DNA of 64,000 bases from Polaribacter reichenbachii (GTDB taxonomy: Bacteria > Bacteroidota > Bacteroidia > Flavobacteriales > Flavobacteriaceae). The position numbers were made by a program, and so were the translations under genes. The notes beneath the pieces were generated by a model. It was not told the origin of the DNA. It was given only the letters and a program-made list of their open reading frames with translations, and made no database searches. Of the stretch, positions 1-8,020 are shown piece by piece. Every line of letters starts with the position of its first letter. The first letter of the stretch is position 1. The stretch is taken from positions 3,951,501 through 4,015,500 of the forward strand of contig NZ_CP019419.1 in the NCBI RefSeq assembly GCF_001975665.1, written 5' to 3'.

Positions 1-912
1 ATCTCCCATCATTAAACCACAAAACTGTAATCCTGTTTTTGCAAATCTACCAGTTTCATAATCCCATAATTTTACTTCTGCATAATTATTTTTAAGATTA
101 GAATTGTTAGTATCAGCACCTAAATTACACCATTCCCCTAAAACTGAATTTCCTAAAAAGCCATCATGTGCTTTGCTAGAATAACCCATTAAAACTGAAT
201 TATTAACCTCACCTCCTACTTTACAATATGGTCCTAAAGTGGTTGCTCCATAAATTTTAGCGCCCAATTTTAAAACTGATTGTTCGCACATTGCTAAAGC
301 ACCTCTTATTACACAACCTTCCATTATTTCTGCATCTTTACCAATATAAATAGGCCCATTAGATGCGTTTAAAGTGGCAAAAGTTAATTTGGCACCTTCT
401 TCTAAAAATATGTTTTCTTTATCAATACATTGTACAGTTTCAGGAATTGGTTGAGAGGTTCTACCTTCTGTAAGCAAATCGAAATCTTCTTGAATTGCTT
501 TGCTGTTTAATGAAAAAATATCCCAAGTATTTTTAATTTGAATAATATCTTCATCAAACTCAATTGCAGTGTATTCATCAAAATCTACTTCTTCTTGAGA
601 ATCTGAAGTAAAAAAAGCAATTACATCATCACCTTTAAAAATTGCTTCATTTTCTGATAAATTTTTCACTTTTTCCACCAAACTTTTTGTTGGACAGAAA
701 GAAGCATTTATTAAAATGTTTTCTGCCAATTCAACCATAGGATATTTTTCTTCTAAATATTCCTCAGTAACTGTAGTTGTAGTTAAGCTTAAGTATTTTT
801 CCCATTTTTCTCTAATGGTTAAAATTCCGATTCTTAAATCTGCTACTGGTTTGGTGTATGTAAATGGTAAAAGGGATTTTCTGACATCTCCATCAAATAA
901 AATATAATTCAT
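1..912 (-). CDS. GlmU-like sugar nucleotidyltransferase, 3' end cut off by window
   Basis: The reading frame is open from an ATG at 910-912 to the window edge, giving 304 codons with no stop. The N-terminus (MNYILFDGDVRKSLLPFTYT) followed by a KPVADLRIGI segment matches the Bacteroidota family of GlmU-like putative sugar nucleotidyltransferases. The second half (roughly residue 170 on) has the glycine/valine-rich hexapeptide rhythm of a left-handed beta-helix (for example GPIYIGKDAEIMEGCVIRGA). Known members are about 390 residues, so I estimate 80-90 residues lie outside the window. Likely role: nucleotidyl and/or acyl transfer on an amino-sugar phosphate for envelope precursors; the substrate is inferred only. 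Start chosen because it opens the conserved N-terminus. Confidence 0.85.
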   Translation of the reverse strand, partial: MNYILFDGDVRKSLLPFTYTKPVADLRIGILTIREKWEKYLSLTTTTVTEEYLEEKYPMVELAENILINASFCPTKSLVEKVKNLSENEAIFKGDDVIAFFTSDSQEEVDFDEYTAIEFDEDIIQIKNTWDIFSLNSKAIQEDFDLLTEGRTSQPIPETVQCIDKENIFLEEGAKLTFATLNASNGPIYIGKDAEIMEGCVIRGALAMCEQSVLKLGAKIYGATTLGPYCKVGGEVNNSVLMGYSSKAHDGFLGNSVLGEWCNLGADTNNSNLKNNYAEVKLWDYETGRFAKTGLQFCGLMMGD

Positions 913-957
913 TACTTGGTTTTTATAGATAAACAAATTTACCTTTTTTTAAAGCAT

Positions 958-995
958 AAAAAAAACCGATAGCAATAAATACAACCGGTTTTCAT
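958..995 (-). terminator. Intrinsic terminator after the CxxCH/Reeler-like gene
   Basis: AAAACCG at 962-968 pairs with CGGTTTT at 986-992, a 7-bp stem with a 17-nt loop. Read on the minus strand the second arm runs straight into a T tract. It lies between the stop of the gene at 1014-1793 and the start of the next minus-strand gene, so it probably ends the upstream transcript. Confidence 0.55.
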
Positions 996-1013
996 CATTT
1001 GAATTAAAAGGGT

Positions 1014-1793
1014 TTAATATTTCATAAATTTCTGACTTCCAATTTTATCTTCAGAAACAACTTTTAAGATATAAATACCTTTTGATAAATTACTTACGTT
1101 AATTTTACTATTTAATTCAGTAATATTATTTGTTAAAACTAATTTTCCTGTATAATTATAAAATTGAACTAATGCTTTATTTGTACCATTAGGTAACTGA
1201 ATGTTAAGATTTTCTATAGCCGGATTTGGGTATAAATCAAATTTTAAACGTTTTGCTTCAGAGATGCTTAGTGAAGGCGAAGATGTACTTGCTGTTATAA
1301 CTTGATCTCCACCATCAAAAGCATTTCCATTACCATTAGTTGCATTTACAGCAGTATAAAATGTTACATTTCCTAAATCTGTAGAAGGAGACCTCCATGT
1401 AAAAGACCAATCTCCAGAAGTTGAGGGAAAGGAATGGGTTATTGCTTTGCTACTATTTACAGTTCTACTTCCAGAACCAGCAGTAAAAGCACCAATTTTT
1501 GCATTCGAATTATTTTCTGCTGTAAGTTGAAAACCGTGAGCAGAAGAACTAGAAGTTGTGTTTATATTTATAGTATAATCTGTATTTAATAAATAACCTG
1601 TTGTAGGAATATTAGACGTTATTATAGCAGATGCATTAAAATTACCTCCACTATGACATGCAGCACAAGTTGCACCTCCATCTCCTGGAGAACCAGATCT
1701 AGCATCAGACCTACCTCCAGAACTAGACATTAATAGAAAAGCAGAAACAGGAATTAACAATAATAAAAGTTTAAAGATGTAATGTTTTTTCAT
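1014..1793 (-). CDS. Choice-of-anchor V (Reeler-like) protein with CxxCH motif and T9SS sorting domain
   Basis: A 259-residue secreted protein. Residues 1-22 are a signal peptide (MKKHYIFKLLLLLIPVSAFL). A CAACH motif near residue 43 is the c-type heme attachment pattern. Residues 45-170 resemble the Reeler-like 'choice-of-anchor V' domain (HGFQLTAE, GDWSFTWRSP, VTFYTAVNATNGNG). The last 80 residues form a type A T9SS sorting domain (LYPNPAIENLNIQLP ... GIYILKVVSE ... KFMKY). Expected route: Sec export, then T9SS secretion and surface attachment. Whether heme is really bound is unproven. It is monocistronic, with its own terminator downstream. Confidence 0.8.
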   Translation of the reverse strand: MKKHYIFKLLLLLIPVSAFLLMSSSGGRSDARSGSPGDGGATCAACHSGGNFNASAIITSNIPTTGYLLNTDYTININTTSSSSAHGFQLTAENNSNAKIGAFTAGSGSRTVNSSKAITHSFPSTSGDWSFTWRSPSTDLGNVTFYTAVNATNGNGNAFDGGDQVITASTSSPSLSISEAKRLKFDLYPNPAIENLNIQLPNGTNKALVQFYNYTGKLVLTNNITELNSKINVSNLSKGIYILKVVSEDKIGSQKFMKY

Positions 1794-1995
1794 TTTTTTT
1801 AATTTAGTTGATTATATATTGATAAGTAAAGTCGATTTAGCAAAAAATCATAATACCATTGTAAATAAACCTATTAGATAACTTTAAAACAATAAAAAAA
1901 GGTTGAGAGGGAAAAATAAGCTTGTAAAAAGGAATATTTTTACTTGAAAATCTATACTTTTTAAGCAACAAAAGAATTTCGAAAAAAAAGAATTG

Positions 1996-2003
1996 TATTT
2001 TTG
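1996..2003 (+). promoter_or_regulatory. -7 element (TATTTTTG) for the acyl-CoA thioesterase gene
   Basis: TATTTTTG matches the Bacteroidota TAnnTTTG -7 consensus and ends only 4 nt before the ATG at 2008. A transcript starting the usual 5-8 nt downstream would have almost no 5' leader. I see no clear -33 TTG at the normal distance. Confidence 0.4.
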
Positions 2004-2007
2004 ATAT

Positions 2008-2565
2008 ATGACAAAAAACAAAACAAACTTTAAGCACATTAGCGAATCTCAATTAATGATTACAGAATTAATGTTGCCTTCTCATTCTAATTTTAGTGGT
2101 AAAATTCACGGAGGGCATATTTTAAATTTAATGGATCAGATTGCATTTGCTTGCGCCTCAAAACACTCAGGTTATTACTGCGTTACAGCTTCTGTAAACA
2201 AGGTAGATTTTTTAAACCCAATAGAAGTTGGAGAATTACTTACATTAAAAGCATCTGTAAATTATACTGGTAGAACCTCTATGGTTGTCGGTTTAAGAGT
2301 AACATCAGAAAATATTAGAACTGGTAAAATAAAACACTGTAATTCGTCTTATTTTACAATGGTTGCAAAAGATGATGATGGTAAAAGTGTACCTGTTCCT
2401 GGTATAATTTTAACCTCAGAAGAAAGTATTAGAAGGTTTGCAAGAAGTATTGTTAGGCAACAACATAGCAAAAAAAGAACTTCTAGATTTAACGAAGAAT
2501 CGTTTAATATGGAAGAATATATGCACCTTTTCGAAGATAGCAACTCTAAAATTGAATTAAAATAA
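2008..2565 (+). CDS. Acyl-CoA thioesterase (hotdog fold)
   Basis: 185 residues. The hotdog core (residues 20-115) carries the acyl-CoA thioesterase pattern: HGGHILNLMDQIAFACASKH, then VDFLNPIEVGELLTLKASV and a GRTSMVVGLRV strand, as in the YciA/BACH group. It hydrolyses acyl-CoA to free fatty acid and CoA in the cytoplasm. The C-terminal tail from about residue 140 is basic and then acidic, and outside the fold. It starts a co-directional run with the Nudix gene 12 nt downstream and the hypothetical gene that overlaps it. Chain-length preference cannot be read from the sequence. Confidence 0.9.
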   Translation: MTKNKTNFKHISESQLMITELMLPSHSNFSGKIHGGHILNLMDQIAFACASKHSGYYCVTASVNKVDFLNPIEVGELLTLKASVNYTGRTSMVVGLRVTSENIRTGKIKHCNSSYFTMVAKDDDGKSVPVPGIILTSEESIRRFARSIVRQQHSKKRTSRFNEESFNMEEYMHLFEDSNSKIELK

Positions 2566-2577
2566 ATTTTATTTTCT

Positions 2578-3126
2578 GTGGATGAACGCATAGACATTTT
2601 AACACCTGATGGAAAACCAACAGGAAAAACAGCTTTAAAATCTGAAGCGCACAAAAATGGATGGTTCCACGCAACTGTACATATTTGGTTATTTACTTCG
2701 GATGAAAAAATATTGCTTCAAAAAAGAGCAATGACTAAAAAAGTTTTTCCGGGTTTGTGGGATATTTCTGTAGCTGGCCATATTGCTGCTGGTGAAACTG
2801 TTTTAACATCAGCAAAAAGAGAAGTTTTAGAAGAAATTGGTTTAAATTTAAAAGAAAATGAACTGATTAAAATTGGAACAAGAATACATCAAGTTTCTCA
2901 TCCTAACGGAATTCAAGACAACGAACATCATCACGTTTTTATTGCAGAACTTAAAAAACCTATAGAAACACTAACTATTCAAAAAGAAGAAGTAGACGCC
3001 ATAAAATTATACGATTTATCCATATTAACAGAAACCGAAAAATTTGAAAACGTGTTGCTTTCTAGGTTTCATAATTATTATTGTGATGTTTATTCTAAAA
3101 TTCATCAGCATATAAAAAAAAGATGA
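2578..3126 (+). CDS. Nudix hydrolase, isopentenyl-diphosphate isomerase-like
   Basis: 182 residues starting at GTG (2578-2580). The GTG keeps the conserved N-terminus (MDERIDILTPDGKPTGKTAL) and no in-frame ATG precedes it. The Nudix box is complete at about residues 67-89: GHIAAGETVLTSAKREVLEE followed by IGL, matching GX5EX7REUXEEXGU. The N-terminal DERIDIL...G and WFHATVHIWLF segments resemble the YfcD/IDI-like Nudix branch. It should hydrolyse a nucleoside-diphosphate-type substrate using Mg2+; the substrate is unknown. The last codons overlap the next gene by 4 nt, so the two are probably translationally coupled. Confidence 0.9.
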   Translation: MDERIDILTPDGKPTGKTALKSEAHKNGWFHATVHIWLFTSDEKILLQKRAMTKKVFPGLWDISVAGHIAAGETVLTSAKREVLEEIGLNLKENELIKIGTRIHQVSHPNGIQDNEHHHVFIAELKKPIETLTIQKEEVDAIKLYDLSILTETEKFENVLLSRFHNYYCDVYSKIHQHIKKR

Positions 3127-3908
3127 AAAAAAACAAAGTAGTAAAATTATTAGCGGACCATAAAACAAGTCAAAATCCAGAAGAAAAATACTCTTCATTA
3201 ATAGAGAAATTTATTTCTCCTTTTGTAGATGACCTTAATGATTTTGATCATCAAGAAGAAATTTTTAATTTTATTATAAACGCCTGGAATTATGGTAATT
3301 TAAAGTCCATTTTTGATAAAGATGAGTTTAAAGAGATTATTTCTGTTGCTAAAGAAGATGATCCTCTTCATTTTCCTTTACTTAAAAAAATGGTAAAAGA
3401 AAAAACCATTAAATTTAAAGAATTTACCGATTTTATTGTCGATTTTGATATTAAAGTAAATAAAGATTCAATTAGTTTTAAAGTAAAAACAGCAGAAGAA
3501 GATGATTATATGCTAAATCTTTTAACAGATACTATTTCTGACGATACTACTCCTTTAAAAAGTGATTTTGAAGAGAACTATATTAACAGAGCAGCAATTT
3601 CTATAAAACCTTTACAACCTTTTATAGATTGGCAAAATGCTATTTACCCAGATTCTACCATAGATGAAAATGACTTGAAGGATATAAATATTTATTTAAT
3701 AAATAACGCTAGTTACGAAGATGTAGACACCTATTTAAAAAAGAAATTTGATAAATATTTTATGATGGAGCTAGAAGGTTGGCATACAGATAAAAGAGAT
3801 TGGCCACAAAGACGTAATTACAAAATGTTTAAAAAATGGTTTCAAGTTAACATTTCTACTGCTGTTTTTGATTTAGAAAAAACACCAATTAGTAAAACTG
3901 ATTACTAA
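3123..3908 (+). CDS. Conserved hypothetical protein, 261 aa
   Basis: Not recognised. The ATG at 3123 overlaps the Nudix stop by 4 nt (ATGA), a strong sign of translation. The protein is soluble, acidic and rich in Asp, Glu, Lys and Phe, with no signal peptide or membrane segment. The C-terminal third has a distinctive aromatic stretch (MELEGWHTDKRDWPQRRNYK, about residues 218-237) that could be the conserved core. It sits between a Nudix hydrolase and the cNMP/CBS/DUF294 regulator, which gives no firm functional clue. Confidence 0.7.
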   Translation: MKKNKVVKLLADHKTSQNPEEKYSSLIEKFISPFVDDLNDFDHQEEIFNFIINAWNYGNLKSIFDKDEFKEIISVAKEDDPLHFPLLKKMVKEKTIKFKEFTDFIVDFDIKVNKDSISFKVKTAEEDDYMLNLLTDTISDDTTPLKSDFEENYINRAAISIKPLQPFIDWQNAIYPDSTIDENDLKDINIYLINNASYEDVDTYLKKKFDKYFMMELEGWHTDKRDWPQRRNYKMFKKWFQVNISTAVFDLEKTPISKTDY

Positions 3909-3945
3909 TTTTTTATATTAAAAATTCATCAACCAATAAAAATAG

Positions 3946-5856
3946 ATGAAAAACTCAATTGCAGAACGTGTTTACGATTTTTTAAAGAACTTCCCTCCTT
4001 TTAATTTGCTTTCTAAAAGTAAATTATTAGAAATTGCTACTGAAATAGATATCATTTATTTAGAAAAAGGAAAAGTACTTTTCAATCAAAATGATGCAAA
4101 TCACAAACATTTTTATATTGTTAGAAATGGCGGAATTAGTCTATCTAAAAAAACAGAAAAAGATAATGTTTTAATTGATATCTGTGATGCTGGAGATATT
4201 TTTGGACTAAGACCTCTAATTAGTAAAGAAAACTATTTGTTAGATGCAATTGCCAATGAAGAATCTATTGTTTACGGTATTCCTATTGAAGTTTTTCAAT
4301 CAGTATCAGAAAAAAACATCAAAATCAATAAATACCTAATTACTTCTTTTGCATCAAAATCTTTTGATCCTTACACAACAGAACAAAGCAGTAATGTTTT
4401 TACGGATTATATAGTAAAAGACAGTTTAAAATATTCTAATTTACATTCAGTAAAATATACTAAAAATCCTTTAAGTTGCACCGTAAATTCTAGTGCAAAA
4501 GAAGCTGCAATAAAAATGAGTACTCAAAAAGTAGGTTGTATTGTTGTAGTTAATGAAGCCAAAATTCCAAAAGGAATTATTACCAATAGCGATCTTAAAA
4601 ACAAAATTGCAACTGGTGTTTTTTCGATTGATACTTGTGTTTCAGAAATTATGTCATCACCAGTAATTACACAACCAAAAAACTTGACAGTTTTAGACGC
4701 TCAATTACAAATGATTAAACATAAAGTTAGTCATTTATGTATTACTGTAGATGGTACAAGCAATTCTAAATTAATCGGAATTTTAAATAATCACGATGTT
4801 TTAGCCTCTTTAGGAAACAACCCAACTGTTATTTTAAAAGATATTAAAAGAGCCAAAAGAACTAGCGAACTTCGCAAAATTAGAAATAAAGCCAACATTC
4901 TTTTAAAATCGTATTTAGAACAGAACATTCCGCTTTCGCATATATCTAAAATAATATCAGAAATTAACAATAGTGTTATTATTAGAGTTGTAGAAATTTC
5001 TTTAAAAAAGATGCCTACTCCTGCACCTGTAAAATTTTCTTGGATTGCCTTAGGTAGCCAAGGTAGAGAAGAACAACTTTTATATACAGACCAAGATAAT
5101 GCTTTGATTTTTGAAGATACTACAGCAGAAAACTACTTAGAAACTAAAAATTACTTTTTAAAATTAGCAGGGTATATTACAAAGTCGTTACATAAAATTG
5201 GGTTTGAATATTGCCCAGCAGAAATGATGGCAAACAATCCAAAATGGTGTTTATCTTTATCTGAATGGAAAGAACAATTTAATAGCTGGATTATAAATGT
5301 AGATGAAAAAGCAATTTTATTATCTTCTATTTTCTTTGATTTTAATCACGTCTATGGCGATGCTACTTTGGCAAAAGAACTAACTAAAAGTATTTTCAAA
5401 ACGCTAAACAAAAGAAGTTTACTCTTTAATTTTCTTGGCAAAGAAGCCATTGCAAGTCCTTCTCCTTTAGGCTTTTTTAAACAATTTTTAGTTGAAAATA
5501 ATGGTGATCATAAAGATTCTTTTAACATAAAACAAAGGGCTTTAATGCCTTTAATTAATGCTGCAAGACTTTTAACTTTATCTAATAATATTTACGAAAT
5601 TAACAACACTGCCAAACGTTTTGAAAAGTTAGCAGAAATTGAACCACAAAATAAAGAATTATACCAATCTTGTTCTTATGCTTTTAAAGCCTTGCTAAAG
5701 TTTAAAACCAAACAAGGTATTTTGCATAACGACTCTGGTAAATTTATAAAATTAGAATCTTTAACAAAAGAAGAAAAACTGAAACTAAAAAGATGTTTTA
5801 AACCAATTAGAGAAATACAAGAAGTGCTTTCTCTTCGATTTAATTTATCTAAATAA
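3946..5856 (+). CDS. cNMP-binding/CBS/DUF294 nucleotidyltransferase-like signalling protein
   Basis: 636 residues with four blocks. A cyclic-nucleotide-binding fold lies at about 15-135 (KGKVLFNQND ... FYIVRNGGISL). Two CBS domains lie at about 165-290 (VGCIVVVNEAKIPKGIITNS and VSHLCITVDG). A DUF294 GlnD-type nucleotidyltransferase domain has the signature GSQGREEQLLYTDQDNALIF near residue 367, and a helical DUF294 C-terminal domain follows at about 500-636. It is predicted to be a cytoplasmic nucleotide-sensing protein; the reaction is unknown. The DnaQ-like exonuclease starts 9 nt after its stop. In many bacteria the same pair lies in acs/acetate-symporter loci, and acs is only about 3.4 kb away here. 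Confidence 0.88.
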   Translation: MKNSIAERVYDFLKNFPPFNLLSKSKLLEIATEIDIIYLEKGKVLFNQNDANHKHFYIVRNGGISLSKKTEKDNVLIDICDAGDIFGLRPLISKENYLLDAIANEESIVYGIPIEVFQSVSEKNIKINKYLITSFASKSFDPYTTEQSSNVFTDYIVKDSLKYSNLHSVKYTKNPLSCTVNSSAKEAAIKMSTQKVGCIVVVNEAKIPKGIITNSDLKNKIATGVFSIDTCVSEIMSSPVITQPKNLTVLDAQLQMIKHKVSHLCITVDGTSNSKLIGILNNHDVLASLGNNPTVILKDIKRAKRTSELRKIRNKANILLKSYLEQNIPLSHISKIISEINNSVIIRVVEISLKKMPTPAPVKFSWIALGSQGREEQLLYTDQDNALIFEDTTAENYLETKNYFLKLAGYITKSLHKIGFEYCPAEMMANNPKWCLSLSEWKEQFNSWIINVDEKAILLSSIFFDFNHVYGDATLAKELTKSIFKTLNKRSLLFNFLGKEAIASPSPLGFFKQFLVENNGDHKDSFNIKQRALMPLINAARLLTLSNNIYEINNTAKRFEKLAEIEPQNKELYQSCSYAFKALLKFKTKQGILHNDSGKFIKLESLTKEEKLKLKRCFKPIREIQEVLSLRFNLSK

Positions 5857-5865
5857 AATTATACT

Positions 5866-6528
5866 ATGGAGTTTAATTGGTTTCAAAAAAAAGAGAAAAA
5901 AGTATTACCTGAGTATTTTTTAGAGTATAAAAATGCTTTTTTAAATGCAGAAAAACTCCCTATAAACCAAACTCGATTTGTTGTTTTTGACACTGAAACT
6001 ACTGGTTTTTCTATGAAAAAAGATAGAGTTTTATCTATTGGTGCAGTTTCTTTAGTAGACAATATTATAAATGTAAACAATTCTTTTGAGGTTTATATAA
6101 AACAAGAAATTTTTAAAGCAGAAACTGTGCCCATTCACGGAATTTTAAAATACGGTGAAATGGATAAAATAAATGAATTAGAGGCTTTAAAACAATTTCT
6201 AAAATATATAGAAAATGCGGTTTTAGTTGGACATCACGTGGGTTTTGATGTACAAATGATTAATGAAATATTAAAAAGAAATAAATTACCCAACTTGGTA
6301 AATAAATCGATTGATACTGGTTTTCTTTTTAAAAAATCAAAACACGCTGTTTATAAAAATGATAAAAAACATTATACTTTAGATGATTTGTGCAATGAAC
6401 TAAAAATCTCTAAAAGTGATAGACATACTGCAAGTGGAGATGCTTATATTACTGCAATTGCCTTTTTAAAAATTCTATCTCGTTTAAATAATAGAACTGA
6501 TTTAAAATTTAAAGATTTACTTTTTTAA
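5866..6528 (+). CDS. 3'-5' exonuclease, DnaQ/PolC epsilon-like
   Basis: 220 residues with the DEDDh exonuclease motifs: Exo I FDTETTGFSMKKDRVLSIGA (residues ~40-59), Exo II VGHHVGFDVQMINE (~122-135) and Exo III HTASGDAYITA (~186-196). It should remove 3' nucleotides with two metal ions. It is a stand-alone protein, not the polymerase subunit proper, and probably works with the DUF294 protein encoded 9 nt upstream. A strong bidirectional terminator closes the operon. Confidence 0.88.
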   Translation: MEFNWFQKKEKKVLPEYFLEYKNAFLNAEKLPINQTRFVVFDTETTGFSMKKDRVLSIGAVSLVDNIINVNNSFEVYIKQEIFKAETVPIHGILKYGEMDKINELEALKQFLKYIENAVLVGHHVGFDVQMINEILKRNKLPNLVNKSIDTGFLFKKSKHAVYKNDKKHYTLDDLCNELKISKSDRHTASGDAYITAIAFLKILSRLNNRTDLKFKDLLF

Positions 6529-6534
6529 AAAAAG

Positions 6535-6568
6535 AAAACCTCGAAAACATTTTTGTTTTCGAGGTTTT
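6535..6568. terminator. Bidirectional intrinsic terminator between convergent genes
   Basis: A 14-bp perfect stem: AAAACCTCGAAAAC (6535-6548) pairs with GTTTTCGAGGTTTT (6555-6568) around a 6-nt loop, with A and T runs on the outsides. It serves the exonuclease operon on the plus strand and the DUF6503 gene on the minus strand. Confidence 0.9.
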
Positions 6569-6622
6569 ATATTTCTATTTATTGATAAAGTTCTAATAAT
6601 TTAACAATAATACAATCTTAAA

Positions 6623-7387
6623 TTATTGAACTGGTTTTGCAAAAAATGTGTCAACCAATTTTCCTTGACTCAATAAAGGCAAAGTAAAAACTGTTGCTGG
6701 TCTTGCAGGTTCTGTCGGATTTCCTTTTTCGTCTTTTTTGTACCAAGTTAATTCTTCTGGTAAAACTAAACCATTAACATTTGCCCATTTATTATAACGA
6801 ATTAATTTAAAACGATCGCTTGTAGCTTTAGAATTAAAAGTTACTGTATACGCTAACCATTCCATTTGGTAAGTTTCTGGATTGTAATAAATAATGTAAT
6901 TATCATCAGAAGAATTACCAATATTTGCTTTATAAGAAATTTTATAACCAGGATAATCTACACCATCAAAAGAAATTGGTGCTGCTTTTTTATACACAAT
7001 TCCATCATCAGCTAGCACAAAAGGCATAGCGTAAAAATAGAAATACAAGTTGTAATAAAATTTAGGATTACCTTTATAGGCACCTTCTTTTTCTTCAGCT
7101 AACCAAACTTCTTTTCCATCAAAACCTAAAGAATAATTTGGTGAGTTGATTACTGTTTTTCTTGATTTTAAATTAATAGTATGCGCTTCTTCACCTTTAT
7201 TAAAAGATAAAATTTCAGCATTTCTCCAAGTTTGTATTCCACCATGTTTTTCAAATACTTTTCCAAGTTCATCAGGGAAATTTTCATTTTTAACTACTTG
7301 TGCTTCTTTTTCTTTGGTTTCTTTCTTTTTTTCATTTTTACAGGCAACAGCAATAACTATAACTAGCAATAAAAGTATTTTTTTCAT
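6623..7387 (-). CDS. DUF6503 family lipoprotein
   Basis: 254 residues. Residues 1-16 are a lipoprotein signal (MKKILLLLVIVIAVAC) with the lipobox Cys at 16, followed by a long Lys/Glu-rich linker. The remainder matches the DUF6503 pattern seen in Bacteroidota: FEKHGGIQTWRNAEILSFNK, then SLGFDGKEVWLA and a YNPETYQMEWLAYTVTF strand, suggestive of a LolA-like beta fold. Function unknown; the likely location is the periplasm or outer membrane. It is monocistronic and ends at the shared terminator at 6535-6568. Confidence 0.8.
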   Translation of the reverse strand: MKKILLLLVIVIAVACKNEKKKETKEKEAQVVKNENFPDELGKVFEKHGGIQTWRNAEILSFNKGEEAHTINLKSRKTVINSPNYSLGFDGKEVWLAEEKEGAYKGNPKFYYNLYFYFYAMPFVLADDGIVYKKAAPISFDGVDYPGYKISYKANIGNSSDDNYIIYYNPETYQMEWLAYTVTFNSKATSDRFKLIRYNKWANVNGLVLPEELTWYKKDEKGNPTEPARPATVFTLPLLSQGKLVDTFFAKPVQ

Positions 7388-8020
7388 TTGTTTTTAATGT
7401 GTTTGATTTGATTTTCTTATGTCGGATTAAAAATTAATACTTACTGATAATATGAAAAAAATTATTTATTAAAAAAAACATTTTAATAATAATAATAATA
7501 TCCAATCGCCTGTCTTTTAAACTAACTAGTTGTTATTTAACTAAGATGTTAATGTTAGTTTTTTGTTGATAAGTATAATTTATAGTAAAAAACATATTTA
7601 ATAGATTTTTTTTATATTTGTATAGATAAAATATTATTATCAATAATACAGGTTAGAGCTCTTAGACCTTTATGTTAAGGGAAATAAATTTTAATCTTAT
7701 ATAAATTGGTTAAAAAAGAAAAAAAACACTTCCAAATGGTGGATAGTGTTTAAAAAAGAAATTAGACTTGTAGTTCAAACTGCAATAAGTCTAATCCGAT
7801 TGTGGCTTCTATAATCGATTACCACTCTAACCAAAGAGGTTAGTTTTAATTTATCAAATTTTAATAAAAGTCTGTTGTTGGCGCAACAGACTTATTATGT
7901 CTAATAATTTTCTATAAAGGTAAGGTAATTGCTGTTAAATTACAAATTTATCCAAATATTATAGTTTTACACCAATAGGGATATAATTAAATAAATTACA
8001 AATACTAAAATTAAAACCTT
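7388..8020. other. 633-bp non-coding gap holding a cluster of hairpins
   Basis: No reading frame looks real here. It contains a short (TAA)5 microsatellite near 7486-7500, a nested hairpin at 7519-7561 (AAACTAAC with GTTAGTTT, followed by a T run), a good plus-strand -7 box at 7613-7620, and five further hairpins between 7724 and 7893 that are listed as a candidate RNA. Confidence 0.6.
7613..7895 (+). ncRNA. Candidate structured non-coding RNA (promoter plus five consecutive hairpins)
   Basis: TATATTTG at 7613-7620 fits the TAnnTTTG -7 box; a transcript would start near 7627. Five hairpins follow: AAACACT-TCCA with TGGA-T-AGTGTTT (7724-7751), ATTAGACTT with AAGTCTAAT (7761-7795, with an inner stem), CGATT with AATCG (7797-7817), CTAACC with GGTTAG (7827-7843), and a perfect 10-bp AAGTCTGTTG with CAACAGACTT (7868-7893). 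The first stem has only one bulged base. I cannot match it to tmRNA, RNase P RNA, SRP RNA or a tRNA. The strand follows from the promoter only; the 3' end is a guess because no long T run follows the last stem. Confidence 0.4.

Noticed and set aside
1837..2052. Minus-strand 71-codon frame overlapping the thioesterase promoter and start
   Set aside because: Low-complexity Phe/Ile-rich product; it spans the -7 box and the start of a clear gene on the other strand.
7761..7845. A tRNA-like reading of the stems in the gap
   Set aside because: No GTTCRA T-loop or CCA-compatible acceptor stem; arm lengths are wrong.
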